Shown one piece after another: positions 31,511-44,410 of a stretch of 64,000 bases of DNA; within the stretch, counting starts at the first letter, position 1; every line of letters starts with the position of its first letter. Under the pieces are notes generated by a model. That model worked only from the letters and a program-made list of their open reading frames with translations. It was not told the DNA's origin and did not search any database. This DNA is from Bimastos eiseni (taxonomy: Eukaryota > Annelida > Clitellata > Crassiclitellata > Lumbricidae): NCBI GenBank assembly GCA_959347315.1, contig OY365810.1, forward strand, positions 2,222,334-2,286,333. The letters run 5' to 3'. Both the position numbers and the translations under genes were made by a program.

Positions 31511-32247
31511 ACACGTTTTATATAATAAAAAACATCGGATAAGTAATTATAATTATTCATATTTTCTATAAATTAAAATTGCGATCTATAAAACTTTAAC
31601 GACATAATGATATTTGCACACAAACCGACTGATAAACCAGTGTGGCTCATCGTTAGGTGCTTCCCATTGCGGTAGCCACTTTTGACTATCATGCAACTCA
31701 GAAAGCCCAATGCTGCAATTAATTGTGTTGGTAAATGAAATGCTGCAAGGTTGAAATAAATGATACCCTGTACAACATGCGTTCGTTCCATGTTCCGTAC
31801 TAAAATTAATAAAAATAACTACGCTGTTGGCAAATGTGCTATAAGAAAACAGCAAATAATCTTGCCATTACTCTTAGCTTGGTAATGAGAGCACGAAAGT
31901 GCATTTGATGACCAGTAATGAAGCTGTTGAGTGGTCAAAAGTAGGTTTGTATACATGTATAATTATAAACGTACTTGCCCAGGCACAAGTGCAAACATTA
32001 TCCTTTTTGCTTGTGTTCATCTCGCATCCAGACCCTGTTCGTGTTATTTTTTCCTCTCCTCATTATTGCCCACCTGCGTGTGGTTTCAATATGACTGGCT
32101 GAAAATTAACACTTTCTTTTTCAAATTTATATAATCTCTAAACTTTTATATAAATTGTATGTTCTCTTGTACCCGCAGTGCGTTTGCAGACGGATATACT
32201 TACTTACTTTTACCATATAATTATATGTACCATATATACATTATATA

Positions 32248-32440
32248 TATCCTTCAGGTTTGTATGTGTCGTTAGTCTACGCAGACGTTTACCTTTTGGC
32301 AGCAATAAGGCTCACTCAGTGCCTTTACACTGGTTGGCTATCATAGGATCATAACTTGGCTTCATATATATACTTTCTAGTAAAAATTAACAAATAACAA
32401 CACACTAGGCCATTTTCCGGTGGCCAACTGATACCACATT
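32248..32440. repeat. about 195-bp segment with inverted copy at 37838-38030
   Basis: The two segments are close reverse complements (GGCAGCAATAAGGCTCACTC and GTGGCCAACTGATACCACAT occur in both). A direct, more diverged relative lies at 25930-26045 in copy A. Confidence 0.8.
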
Positions 32441-33042
32441 GGTCGTCTCATTTGATCGATGTTGTTATTATAACCTAATACTGTCGACCTATTTAATTCT
32501 CTTCTAAGCTCTCTGTTGGTGTTTAGTTACCTCTCATAATTAATATTGCTTGACGTAGCTGAGCCTAGCAACAACAGCGTCTATGATTAGTTTTCTTCAT
32601 TCGGCTCAATGCTAGAAAACTTTATGAATGAAAACCATTGTGTGATGCGTTACTCCTTAGAAGTTTGAATCAACATTCCATCGACAGTCTGCAAAATGCA
32701 GCCATAGGTCCTTGAAGTACCATACCACATAGGCCTACATGGAACTTAATATCGCCCTTAGGCTAAGCAATGGTATGTCATGCTTCACGGCCACAAGGTA
32801 ACACAAGAACACGGCAATATAGGTATCGCAACCATTGAACTGAATATTTTTGAGAGTTCTGGTTGCGATACATCTCGGCTAAAGTTTCAGTATTAAATTT
32901 TTATGTGCATGGACCACACGCTTCGATAGGAAGATAATTGATTCTCCACGGTCACTTGAAATATTTATGGTTGAATGTTAAGTAGGCCCTTATGCTTTGG
33001 ATAAGCAATTTAAGGACACCAGCCACTTATATTCCCCACTCG

Positions 33043-33190
33043 CAGTGGCGGTGATCTCGCTTGACAGGTTAAGGGACACCCAATGAGAGGGGTAGGAAAC
33101 GTGGGGGGACACGACTATATATTGTCCCCTCTAAAGAATGGGGGGGGGGGGGTACTTGTCCCCTAAACCTCCCCATGATCGCCGCCTCTG
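33043..33190. mobile_element. 148-bp hAT-type MITE
   Basis: Ends CAGTGGCGGTGATC and, inverted, CAGAGGCGGCGATC. Flanks CCCACTCG and CCCACTTG form a 7-of-8 target duplication. A run of 13 G lies inside. Confidence 0.7.
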
Positions 33191-33449
33191 CCCACTTGCA
33201 AACTCAGACGTAGACACCAGCGATAATATTCCAACAAGCGCTCGTGGGTAAGCTGGTGCTCTGTGCGTGACTATCGAGTGTCACTTTCGAAGTTTAGAAT
33301 TTGCGATTGCGATTGATTGATGTTAGGCAGATACTTTTATGGGAACTGGTTTATTGGTTTGGAAGTTGGACCCTCTTCTGAGACGTATAAAGTTTGTGGC
33401 CCTTGAAGCCTTAAGACCTAATACTGTAGTAGTAGCGTTAGCAACAATA

Positions 33450-33840
33450 ATTTATCTATTGGAGGATTTATATAGCGCCCCATTAAAGGCGCCATGGAGC
33501 ATATTCCAAGTAGCAGGGCCAACAACCGAGAAGGTTCGGTGCAGCCGCATGGAATTCCGGAAGCGAGGGACAAGAAGTTCGGCCTGTAAAGAAAAATGAA
33601 GGGAGCCTAGGCGTTGGACGTCCAAGATAGAACAGCATCGTTCCCGCAGATACCCTGGAGCTTATTCCTTTATGCAATGCCGTACCATTGAAGAGACCAA
33701 GGTTGAGATCCGCTGATGGAATGGGAACGAGAGACATAGTCGAATCTTGGGATGCGGCCAATAGGCCTAAGGAGCCGTGCGAATTACCCGATCCAGGCAC
33801 CCAATCCGACATGAAGGAACCCCTTCATAGAGAGTGCTAC
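33450..33840. repeat. interspersed repeat beginning ATTTATATAGCGCC
   Basis: The start ATTTATATAGCGCCCCATTA and the later CAACAACCGAGAAGGTTCGG resemble a moderately conserved interspersed repeat that I know from many animal genomes. I cannot name the class with certainty. ORFs in it are not credible genes. Confidence 0.4.
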
Positions 33841-34629
33841 AATAGTCAAAGCTAGAGACCAACCCTCTGTTGCCAAGCGTTGCAACAGTATCAGGTGACA
33901 AGGCACGAGATACATTTATTGTCTCAAGCTAGTGCAACTGATAATAGCAATTTCGACAGAACAAGTGGACATACCACTTAATACTTTTATAATAAGTATA
34001 ATAAGTTATTTATAATAAGTAATAACCATTACAGAGCTGGGTCGGTCGGCGATGAACAGCGGTATCAGGGAACCCACTCAAGATCATAGGCCTTTAACAT
34101 CATCTCTATAGCCTATAATTACACACAAGGATATATAACCCTAATGCCGTCGAATTAATAGGCACATTTTGCGCATTTGATCATGGACGAGGACAGCAAC
34201 TGACACAAATTGTCTCTGATAGACCGAGGGAACATATCTACCTCTGGTTATAAAAATAATATTGATAACAATAATGGTAATGACTATAATGATTTTAATA
34301 ACAACTGCTGTCTATGGCCCTGGGTCTGCAAGTGCGGTGCACCATAATGTCTATTATATTTTTTAAATGCCTTTGGGTCATACATATATATACTGCATGA
34401 TGTCGCTGCGAATGGCATCTCATTATATTCGACGACCTAACCATTCAAAAGCATAGGCCTATATTCCTCCTAGTATAACAATCACGCCATCATATCCAAT
34501 TCATAATTATGTACTTAAAATTTCCGCTTCGATAGGTACGCCACAATAATTATGCTACCAGCTGTTCCATAATGAAATGTCTCATATAATTTATGTCTTG
34601 ATGCTTGAACATAATAATTATATCGTGTG

Positions 34630-34810
34630 GTATGCTGGCAGATTGGTTAAAGTGGTTAGCCCATAACGCGGAGAGTGCGGGTTTGACACTCGTCAGAGGA
34701 GTCACTGTGTAGGGGCCTTGAGCATAACAACTGCAGTTGCTCCCTCAAGGAGTGTGTGCATTTCTGAGTCAAATTGTAAGAATGGCGATATCAAATTTAA
34801 TTTGTACAAT
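34630..34810 (+). mobile_element. tRNA-derived SINE
   Basis: A box TGGCAGATTGG at 34636-34646, B-box-like GGGTTTGACACTC about 30 bases on, then GAGGAGTCACTGTGTAGG and a body ending TGATATCAAA-type sequence. The order matches the copies at 27735-28210 and 48985-49243. Confidence 0.7.
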
Positions 34811-35352
34811 GTAATATATCGTATTGTAATGTGCGCCAGATTGGTTTGCTTGTAGAGTCATTCAAATCCAGTATAGAACGTTACTAAACTTAAAACCTTG
34901 GCTCATAGTACATTCCAGAACGAATTAACAAATTCATGATAGAGAGTACATCTACAGCGGTTGTTTGTAGAATTCTTCATTTTATGGATTCCAACACTAA
35001 GACTAATACTATTTCCTGTCCGTCGTCGGATATTGATTCTCTACTAATGAGTGATGCTGATCTGCTCATAGCTTCTGTAACCGTGATTATTCTGAACATT
35101 ACCTTACAATAGATAAGCTTGTACAATTTATGTATATAGATCATTATTGTACATTAAGTTTAGCTGAACATTCGTTATTTCAGACAGTATAGGTTCTGTG
35201 AGTCACTCGCGTAGGCTCCAGCATTTACAGTCAGCCCACATTCTAGGGATAACTTGAGTGGTTATTAGTTAACCAATCAGAGTAGTCTTTTCTAAGATAG
35301 ACCAGTTTCCTCTTTGGCTGAGGAAAGTCACTTATAAGCTACAGCACTATTA

Positions 35353-35364
35353 GGAACGGGGCAG
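35353..35364 (+). repeat. target-site duplication of second LINE, left
   Basis: GGAACGGGGCAG, identical to 37216-37227. Confidence 0.9.
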
Positions 35365-36687
35365 ATGGCAAATGCAAATTACAGAGAAAAACAAAGGCTG
35401 CAGAAACTACAAAATGAAGCGCTAAGAATCTGCTGCGGCGCTACAAAAAAAACATCAATAATAGCGCTACAAAACGAATGCGGGGAGCTGCCGCTGCACC
35501 TGAGAAGGTTGAAGAGCAGCCGAATGGAAGGTGTTAAAATAATAACAAAACCAGAGCACATAGCAAGGGAGGCGATGAAAGATCATTGGACAATACATTA
35601 TGACAGGCATCAGGCTGGCAGGGAACCGCTGTATAAGAGAACCAGAGACTTCTTTGCCAGCCAGTTCCAAGAGTGTCAGGGTCCGGTGTTCCAGAAGTCG
35701 CCCCCTTGGCATAATAAAAAACTAAAAATAGACACATCACTCACAAAATCAATAAATAAGAAAACCGTATCGCCAGAGGTCCAGAAGATCCTTGCATTGG
35801 AAACAATCGAGAGGTATTCTGGACACATCTGCATATACACCGACGGGTCAAAAGCAGATGATCGGACTGCAGCAGCAGTATCCATACCCTCACCAGGCGA
35901 GAGAAGAGTCCTTAGACCCGCAGACTCGTCGAGTGTGTATGCGGCTGAACTCTCGGCGATACGGGAAGCACTGATATGGATAACAGAACAACAAACAAAC
36001 AAACATCAAACAATAACATACAGGTTTGCAGTTCTCACAGACTCCCTGAGCGCTGCAGAGTCTTTGAAGCAGCAGAGGTCCAATTCAAGACCCAACCTCC
36101 TAATTGAAACAATGGAAATAAATAATAAACTGAGGCCGGGAAGCGTCACGGTTGTCTGGATCCCTAGTCACGTGGGTATAATAGGAAACGAAAGAGCAGA
36201 CCAAGCCGCGAAAGAAGGGCTCCAGCTGGGGGCTGTCAACTGCACCCCCTACATTGAGTGGAAGGAAATGTATAGTAAGATCGATAAGTACATCCTCCAC
36301 CAATGGCAGGGGGAGTACGATGGCAGCCAAACGGGAGCCCACTATAAAAGCATAGAACCGAAAGTCACCACTAAACTAAAATACATAGACACCCCACGTG
36401 GCCGGGAGGTCCAGATAACCAGACTACGCCTGGGTAGCGTAATGCTAAACGAGAGGCTGTACAAGATGAGGAAGCACCCTGACGGGAACTGTGAGAACTG
36501 CAAAGTACCTGACACAATAGACCACCTCCTCTTGGGCTGCTCCAGAGGCAACATCAGCAGCATACTGCGAAAACGGTGCGCAGTACTAAAACTGGAATGT
36601 AGCGTGCAAACCATCTTGCAAAGCCAGGACTTGCAGAAACTGGCCTATAATAAAATTCAGGAAATATGGGAGGGGAAAATTAAATAA
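35365..36687 (+). CDS. C-terminal part of LINE ORF2: RNase H and zinc finger, intact
   Basis: 440 residues without interruption from ATG at the insertion junction to TAA. It starts just after the reverse transcriptase domain (LQKLQNEALRICCGAT). RNase H residues are all visible: D in CIYTDGSKA, E in VYAAELSAIREAL, D in FAVLTDSLSAAESL, and D in GNERADQAAK, with VVWIPSHVG before it. The C-terminal zinc finger is CENCKVPDTIDHLLLGC. It lacks the endonuclease and reverse transcriptase, so it cannot mobilise itself. It differs clearly in sequence from the 15.4-kb LINE, so it is another family. The lack of stops suggests a recent insertion. Confidence 0.9.
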   Translation: MANANYREKQRLQKLQNEALRICCGATKKTSIIALQNECGELPLHLRRLKSSRMEGVKIITKPEHIAREAMKDHWTIHYDRHQAGREPLYKRTRDFFASQFQECQGPVFQKSPPWHNKKLKIDTSLTKSINKKTVSPEVQKILALETIERYSGHICIYTDGSKADDRTAAAVSIPSPGERRVLRPADSSSVYAAELSAIREALIWITEQQTNKHQTITYRFAVLTDSLSAAESLKQQRSNSRPNLLIETMEINNKLRPGSVTVVWIPSHVGIIGNERADQAAKEGLQLGAVNCTPYIEWKEMYSKIDKYILHQWQGEYDGSQTGAHYKSIEPKVTTKLKYIDTPRGREVQITRLRLGSVMLNERLYKMRKHPDGNCENCKVPDTIDHLLLGCSRGNISSILRKRCAVLKLECSVQTILQSQDLQKLAYNKIQEIWEGKIK

Positions 36688-37215
36688 ATAAATAAAACCG
36701 TACATAACTAAGATAAAAAAATTACCTTGTAGATTATACAAATCGAAAAAGAGAAACCAAAAAGAAGATAGCAGAGAGAAGGTAGAAGACGAAGGAGAGA
36801 AACAGGGGTACGAAGATAGACAGCAGGAAGAGAGAGGGCGAAAGTTGCAACTGTTACTTAAATAAATCTGTTAGTAAATGAGCCGTATATTGGCCAAAAA
36901 AAGACAAAATAAAAGAAAGCCACAAAAAGAGCCATACAGGCCACAAAAGAGACATACGAGCCACCGAAGAGCTAAAGAAAAACAAATATCAAAAAAATAT
37001 ATATATATATAAAATTAAAAAAATTAAATTAAAATAAAATATAAAAATATTAATAAAAATATATATAAAATTACGAAAACGAAAAAGAGACGAACAAACA
37101 CCAGCGAAAACAGAGAAGAGGAGAAAGACAACGAACAACAACAACCGAAGAAAGAAAAGACGAAGGACGGTAAAAGCGCACCCGCTACAGACCGTCGGAA
37201 AACAAACAATAAATC
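35365..37215 (+). mobile_element. 5'-truncated I-group LINE
   Basis: A 1.85-kb insertion with a perfect 12-bp target-site duplication. It holds only the end of ORF2 and a long purine-rich 3' region (36688-37215). It interrupts duplication copy B, whose two halves (up to 35350 and from 37228) are continuous in copy A. Confidence 0.92.
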
Positions 37216-37227
37216 GGAACGGGGCAG
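37216..37227 (+). repeat. target-site duplication of second LINE, right
   Basis: GGAACGGGGCAG, identical to 35353-35364. Confidence 0.9.
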
Positions 37228-37837
37228 TCTGACTTCCGAAATTATCAGGTATCATAGTACGTCAGTTCTGTCTATTATAATACACATAATTGATTAATAA
37301 CTTAGCTTCATATTCAAATCATAATTATAGTATTCGGACTTCTAGCATCCCACATCATAATCACTTCGTGAGTATTTGTAACGTTCTGTATTAAACAATC
37401 ATATATATGTTATTACTATAGCTATTCCGTGTTCAATAAAGATAGTTTGAATCTGAACTGTCTCTTCATTTGTAGCTAGTTTCCCCTAACATAATCTAAC
37501 TGATTAAACATCTAATATAATAGTAGAGCTAGTTTTAGTAGAACCATCAACGTTCTTACACTTCTAAATAATTTTAGGCAAATTGGATGCTGGTTTTTGC
37601 CAAAAGTTCCTCAGCTCAATTTGGACAATACATCATAGGTATTTTCCTCATACAGAGGAATTAACGAAATCCATAGTAATATCTTTCTTCAGTAGGCCTA
37701 TATATTTCAGTACAATTTAATTTTAAGTCTTTCAACTTAATACAGGATATTTTTGACTCAGTTGCATTGATAATCATAATATGAAATGCTTACCTTTTCA
37801 TAAACTCTACAGAGATATATTGCGAAACATGTGGTAT

Positions 37838-38030
37838 CAGTTGGCCACCGAAAAAAGGCCTAGTATGTTGGCATTTGTTAATGTTTACTAGAAAGTATGT
37901 ATATGAAGCTAAGTTATGAGCCTATGATTGCCAACCAGCGTAAAGGCACTGAGTGAGCCTTATTGCTGCCAAAAGGCAAACGTCTGCGTAGACATATAAA
38001 CCACACACACAAACCTGAAGGATATTTATA
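37838..38030. repeat. inverted copy of 32248-32440
   Basis: Close reverse complement of 32248-32440 within the same duplication copy; it indicates an additional local inverted duplication. Confidence 0.8.
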
Positions 38031-38530
38031 ATAGATACCAGAGAGACTTTAATTTCTACATGAAGTACATGTAATTCTCAGACAAAATTTCTTACTGACT
38101 TTATATTCTCAGATGGAATTCTATGCACTAGAATGGATCATAGCTGCAACAATATGAACACTTAATAGAAGTAGACCCAAACCATCCTTATAATTACTTC
38201 TTACAATAGCTTTGCTCTGAGATAATTAACAGCTCTTCACTTATGAATGCATTTTCTTATCTTTTATGTGGAAATTAGTCATTGGATCTTAAGTTTATAC
38301 TCGTTCATTCTGGATGCCAGTGATTTAATTGATGATTAAGGTTGGTGTCTCTGTAAATTGAACTGAAGCAGAGGAGGATTGCTAAAACGTTTATTAATAT
38401 TTGGTTAAACTCAAGTCTCTCTATTTTCATACCGATACGATGACATACAAATTCGGATATTTCGTCGGCAAAAACTTATGTGTAGGCCTATCTGCAACCG
38501 ATTAATCTTGATAATATATATAAACAATTA

Positions 38531-40716
38531 CATTTTATAGAGTATAATAGGCTTTGTATGTGATTATCGTCTAGAAACCACCCGTAATCCAATTCCTACA
38601 GCGTGAATCGTTGAACCTAGTCTAGTAAATGCTTCATTAAATTTATGTGCGTGCATTGAAGAACTTCAGATAAATCGACGCATTTCTTTATTTTATTTCA
38701 CCGGTATATAAAAACTTGAGCAGGAGATATTTAATAAGGATATTGCAATAGTAGAACAAAATGTTGGAACGATATTTTATTACATTTGCCAACCGAATGG
38801 TAGGCCTACAGTAACGATATATAGCTTACAGCAAAACATTTGTGAATTAATAATTATTGAAAACAGGACACGCCAACAAAACGGCTAGAGGCCAAGAATG
38901 CTGCTTGGCTTATAAAGTGAACTGTAATAGTTTCCGAAGTGCAAATTGTTGACAAAGGTGACCTTCCCTGCACGAGTCTAGAAAGGCCACTTCCGTCTCT
39001 ACCCATTTATCATTACTACCACCTATATGTAAATAAAACTCGCTGTTGTTGATCCACACCATCTGGCTAACGATCATATTTTTTTATGAACAACGATAGG
39101 GTATTGGTAACAAGTGCAATGGTGATGACCTGTACATTGTACGTGCAAGTGAATTTATATTATTTCCAAAGGTTGGCTGCATGAAACATCTGGATCATTT
39201 TACAGCCAAATGACTTTCTTTGCACACGACAATGCGTTCATTAATTTTCAGCAGTCCACTTTCTAATTGCTTGCTATCTTTAAAGACTGTTAGTTTAGCT
39301 GCTTCTTTCAGTGAATGTGTCCATTTTCCCTCTTTTTGTTGTTAGATTTACACGTTTTCGTGCTACCAGAAGGTCGGGAATGATAATTATGGTTCAAAAA
39401 ATTATTTCCTAGTTTATCTCGCTAGGTGGAGATAGTTAGACAGAATTCTTTTTGATAATTATCGTTCTCGTCTGACAACGCTAGCGACCCGGCTATCGTA
39501 GAAAAACGGCAACAGAAACAGAATTTACTTACGTCCAAGTTATTTGGTAACATGATCAACATCGTTACTTCGTTCTCAATGCCCGGTGAATAGCTGGTAA
39601 TCTATTCCAGAAGGTTGAAGTGGTAGTTTCAGTTTAACGGCATTTGTGTGATAAGTTGATAACTAAGACCATCAGCATCGCCCTCCTCCTTTATTCAGTC
39701 TTGGGCCTTGCACTGCCAGACAGCAAACAGCGGTGTAGGTCGAAAGTTGAAGACTACAGCGAAGTTTTTATTTCCGAACCCTAAAAGTTTATAATTTACT
39801 CGCTAGGACTCACGCAATCTTTCATTTGTAGTGGACCAACAGGTTTGCTGTGCACCTTTTTTCACCTTCACGCAATAAAGGACCTACTTAGCCTGCAGTT
39901 CGCAGTTCATTTGATATTGCAAAATGGAAAGCCTAAAGAGGCTCTAGATTATGTGTGTAAAAGATAATGGTTTAACAAAATGTTCTGGCTAGGCCTACCA
40001 AAATAAAGCGTGCCGTTGGCATTGGCTCAATTTTGTCCAAATTTGTAATCGTAGGATAATAGACCTAATGATTAGTAACATCTTCAAAGCGCCACTAAAT
40101 ACATTGGCATTTGTCTGGCTGGAAAAGTCACTGCGTATTGTGTACGGAAATAGCAGATATTTCAGCGGAATATAATCCCAGAAGTAGACGGTATAGTAGA
40201 CAGCGTAACATACATGTAGCCACGGAACAGTAGGCCTAGACATTATGGAAGCGTTGGCTAAGTCAAGGCAGATATGTTGAGTGTTCCTGTGAGAGACACG
40301 TATACACGCCCAGTTACATCAAGTACATGACCAATCGTAGACCTACATTATCCATAAATTAAACCCTTACTCTTCCTGTCTCACTGGATCACTCTGCCTG
40401 CGCTGCTCCATGTAGGCAGTTAGGCCTTCTGTACATGAATCTAAGTGAGAACTTTCCTAAGTATTTCTTTGTATACATGCATCTGTGTGCGTGGGCCTAC
40501 GCATTTATGAATGCAGCCACATGTAGGCCTATGTGTGTGCTTAACTTAACAACGTCTTTTATTGCATCTAAAGATAATAACAAAGAACAGAAGCAGTAAA
40601 AAGCTTTAGCTGGGTACAACAGGGAGGATAAAACCGATGTTATGTTATATTACGTAGGCCTATGTATGTGTCAATGTAAGATATGGAGGTATATGTGGGT
40701 ATACGTCATGCCTACA
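38531..40716. other. no supported gene; one dispersed repeat at 39600-39725
   Basis: AT-rich non-coding DNA with several TAGGCCTA octamers. The segment 39600-39725 (GTAGTTTCAGTTTAACGGCA to TTGCACTGCC) matches 46430-46562 in order and is a dispersed repeat. Confidence 0.4.
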
Positions 40717-41411
40717 TCATATAATGTATGAACTGTGAATAGATAAATGATGCCTGCCTATAGTTATGTAGGTCTCGGGGTCGTACTCGGCACCGGTCGC
40801 TAATCGGTGACGTGGGATTTCCGGGTTCCCAACCGTGTATAACCCCTTGAGTCCTCGTGAGTCTAGAGAGTTTAAACCACCTCCTTCCGAGATTAAGGGT
40901 AGAAATCGGTTAGCTTCCTCAAAACTTGGCCACATAGAAGAAGAGCCTAGTCTATCCAGCATTTTATAATCTGGACGCAATCTTCCTTTTAAGCGCTCAC
41001 TTCCTGAACCAGTGACAAATTCCTTAAATCATGGGATGACGAGTATAAAGGTTGGCTTATGGTATAGGGCACGGCGTCACAGGGTGCGGCAATTGCTGTA
41101 TCAAAGCAATCAGGGTTCGAAACTCGACTCACGGATCCCCGAGTAGAACCTTCTACTCTTTCCAACCTCTCGCTAAGTTCTGATAGATTAGCCAATTGTT
41201 CAGACTGACTTCTAACTAAATCTGCATGACTCTGAGAGATTTTAGCTAGTTTAGTTTCTATCCTGTTCTCTGATTCTAACTGATTCTTTGACATGCTATC
41301 TAGTCTAGTAAACAACCTGTCAAGTGCAGAATCAGGTCTACTGAAAGGTGAATTTATCCTTTCTATCTCAGTAGCCAATCCTACTTGATCCAAAGACTCC
41401 TGAGACATCAT
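40717..41411 (-). pseudogene. retroelement Gag-like N-terminal fragment
   Basis: A 140-residue frame from ATG at 41411 is rich in coiled-coil heptads (LDRLFTRLDSMSKNQLESEN and following). A one-base shift near 41010 leads into RLKGRLRPDYKMLDRL and PEIPRHRLATGAEYDPETYI. This looks like the Gag of an LTR- or DIRS-type retroelement. The 700 bp upstream on this strand (41412-42130) may be its leader or LTR. No protease or polymerase follows, so only the 5' part remains. The clade is uncertain. Confidence 0.4.
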
Positions 41412-42129
41412 GAAAGAATATGAAGAAGTTTAATTGGAAGCAAGAACAGAAAGTAGTCAATTCACAGACAAGTATTCCAAATAAAATCACAAGGATCACA
41501 ATCAATGTCTAAGTCACAATTAAGTCTGAAACAAAAGTGCTTCAAATTAAGCATACATCAGTCAACATATATATATTCTCAGTCAGAATAATTCAATCTC
41601 CTGACCCTAACCTATGCGATCCGTAATAAGGTTCCCCAAATTTCATATCTAGGTGGGCATAATAAAATACAAAATGGATGGTACCTAACCTCAAAATCTG
41701 GATAAATTCGATTCTCAAACGCTAATATCACGGTTTTCACGGGCTCAACTTATCCGAAATTCTCTGTATATAGGCATACAGCACTATCACAGACGACGAC
41801 TCTCGGGTAACTGGCAAGGGGTTAGAGGTTACTCTTCCTTACATATGAACTAGCTTCTCCATCATTTCGCGCCGGGGGGGAAAGCTGTCAAAACCCCTCC
41901 CTTGGCATACCAAATGGCCTCCGATATGCCTTGTCGGAGATCAACGCACCGAGCGATTTATCAGCCTTTTGAAGACAGGCAATCGTCCGATTAGCACATC
42001 CTGGCTTCCGCTCCATCAAACCGGACCACCTATTTAGTATCTAATGCATCATCGTGACCTTGCTTGACCTTAATGATATTAATGAATTAACGATACACTA
42101 CCCTTAAATGACAATCAGTAATGTAACAC

Positions 42130-43640
42130 CTGTAAAATAACTCTTTTGTAAGCACTTATAGGGACTTACAGTTATACTGGGGTAAATGTATGTCTGAGTC
42201 CTGGTATGCATGCGAATGTACGCACGTGTGTTTGTTCGTTATATTCACAGTGTTTCACACATGTCTCTGTAAGGCTGTCTGTCTGTATATTCACATTCTA
42301 TGATCCATACACATGCATTTACTCAAAGCAGCCAATGGATTTTCTAATAGGACTAAATCATTAATCATCTACTTTTGGCTACAAGTTAGTGAGTCATTCA
42401 CGATTTATGATACAAACAACCATGGTTGTCTACATCAGCCAAGATTCATCACATGCATATGATATCAGAACGATGGGTATATATATATATATGTATATAT
42501 ATATTATATAAAAGTAAGAGGTCGTTGGTTTCACCGGAGACTGTTTGCCATATATCATCAAACGCATGCAATCATTATAATCTGTTATAACAATGAAAGT
42601 TGTTAGCCCTCTAGCCAATTCGTCACCGTGTTCCAAACACACACTTGCATAGTACAAAATAACGTCATCCATTTATGCATTCATATTGTACATAAGCATA
42701 GGAAAACAATAACACGTCAAAAAGAGGGATTGCAGAGAAAGAAGAGACCCCTAAAGGACCGATGGGTCCTGCTAACAGGGCTTCATCACTCTAAAATAGT
42801 TGACATTAAGCAGCAGTTTCAGAAAATTCAAACGTGATTCGTTATCCTAACCTGTTTAGCAATGTTGTCTGTGTACATACTAATTAATTAGATGCATAAT
42901 TTACGGGTGTTCTTTATAATTGTTTTTAAAGAGTCGGATGTTGCAAGATAGACGAATTTTAATCATTTGGTGCCATTTTCAAAGCCACGGCTCCTGCGTG
43001 TATGCATTTAATAGAGAGAATTGACTAGGGTTGGCTCTACAAAAACATAGGAATGTAGGCTATATTCACTATGCATAATTATGTACAATTGTACATATAT
43101 AATAATTCTACCTAAAGATCTGGTTAAATATTGATAGTTAAGTTATTTATTAAGTGCTCGAAAATGTGACGAGTGTGATTTTTCCTCTACTGTCAGGCCT
43201 TGTGGTTTTTCTCAGCTGCCAATAACTGATAATATTTTACTTGGATGGCCTTTCTAAGTGGTCTCTGTGACCCTTTTGGGCTTTCTATTTGCGCCCTCGT
43301 TAAAATGTATGTGGCCTTAATTTGTATTTGAAATTAAGAGTTTTGAATTTGAATTTGAATACACATAAAACAGTGAGATGCACTTTTGAATCAGGCCATC
43401 ATCATTACCTTACTCATTCCTCTCTTAGTCATGGACAATGTGTTAGCTCATCTGATCATCAGATAAGGTGACCCTCGTTGAACCCGGTAGAACTTGTGAC
43501 ACAGCTGATAAATGGGAACAATGGACAGACAGCCGCCAACATTTAGCCTGAACTTCCTCTGTCATTAACCTGAAAAGTATCGTTGCCATAATTATGGATA
43601 TTATTAGTTATTCGATTTGAATAGCGTCGGTGATTATTGC
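42130..43640. other. no supported gene
   Basis: Non-coding, with short AT repeats at 42480-42510. Nothing else recognised. Confidence 0.35.
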
Positions 43641-43669
43641 ACAGGACATCAGTGACTGGTCCCCAAATC

Positions 43670-44192
43670 CCAAGCCATCACCGTCATCGCCATCGTCGTA
43701 GTCGTCGTCGCCGTTGCCGTTGCCGTCGTCATCGTCATCATCGTCATCATCATCATCATCATCATCATCATTCGTCGTCATCGTCGTCATCGTCATCATC
43801 GTCATCGTCATCATCATCATCATTCGTCGTCATCATCATCACTCGTCGTCATCGTCGTCATCGTCAGCGTCATCATCATCATCGTCATCATCATCATCGT
43901 CATCATCATCGTCATCATCACTATCATCACCATCATCATCATCATCATAATCATCATCATCATTATCATCATCATCATCATCGTCAGTTCCTGACGCCAA
44001 GTATTTAGTTCCATTGTTCTCGGTCATTTATGAAGTCCATTGTTTTTCCCTCGTTTTGTAGTGGTATGATTATTGCCAGAGAGCCAAAGACCAGTGTATG
44101 CATCTGCAGAGATACAGATGACGATGACGATGACGACGATGATGAATATGACTATGATGATCCCCTGATGATGATCATTTCGATGTTGCTAT

Positions 44193-44241
<49 letters not shown>

Positions 44242-44410
44242 AATGTTTTCCCTCGTTTTGTAGTGGCATAATTATTGCCAGAGAGCCAGATGAAGACGAC
44301 GACGACGACGATGATAATGATGATGATGATGACGACATCGACGACAACAATAACGATGACGATGATGCTGTTAGTGATAATGATCATGAAGATAATGACG
44401 AAGATGATTA
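43670..44410. repeat. ATC/GAT microsatellite pair with a duplicated unique segment
   Basis: ATC/GTC units at 43670-43990, then GAT/GAC units at 44110-44180, 44190-44240 and 44290-44410. A unique stretch (TTTTCCCTCGTTTTGTAGTG, then ATTATTGCCAGAGAGCCA) occurs twice, near 44043 and 44246. The GAT tract was therefore duplicated with its flank. All long ORFs here are simple-sequence artefacts. Confidence 0.9.

Larger units (their letters stand above)
28655..38530. repeat. large direct segmental duplication, copy B
   Basis: Colinear partner of 10495-27450 (segment pairs are given there). It lacks the signal-peptide exon present in copy A (a roughly 140-bp block is missing near 29830). It carries its own LINE insertion (35365-37215) between segments that are continuous in copy A. 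No exon was found in it. Confidence 0.75.

Noticed and set aside
33339..33812. ORFs on both strands at 33.3-33.8 kb
   Set aside because: They lie in an interspersed repeat starting ATTTATATAGCGCC and have no independent support.
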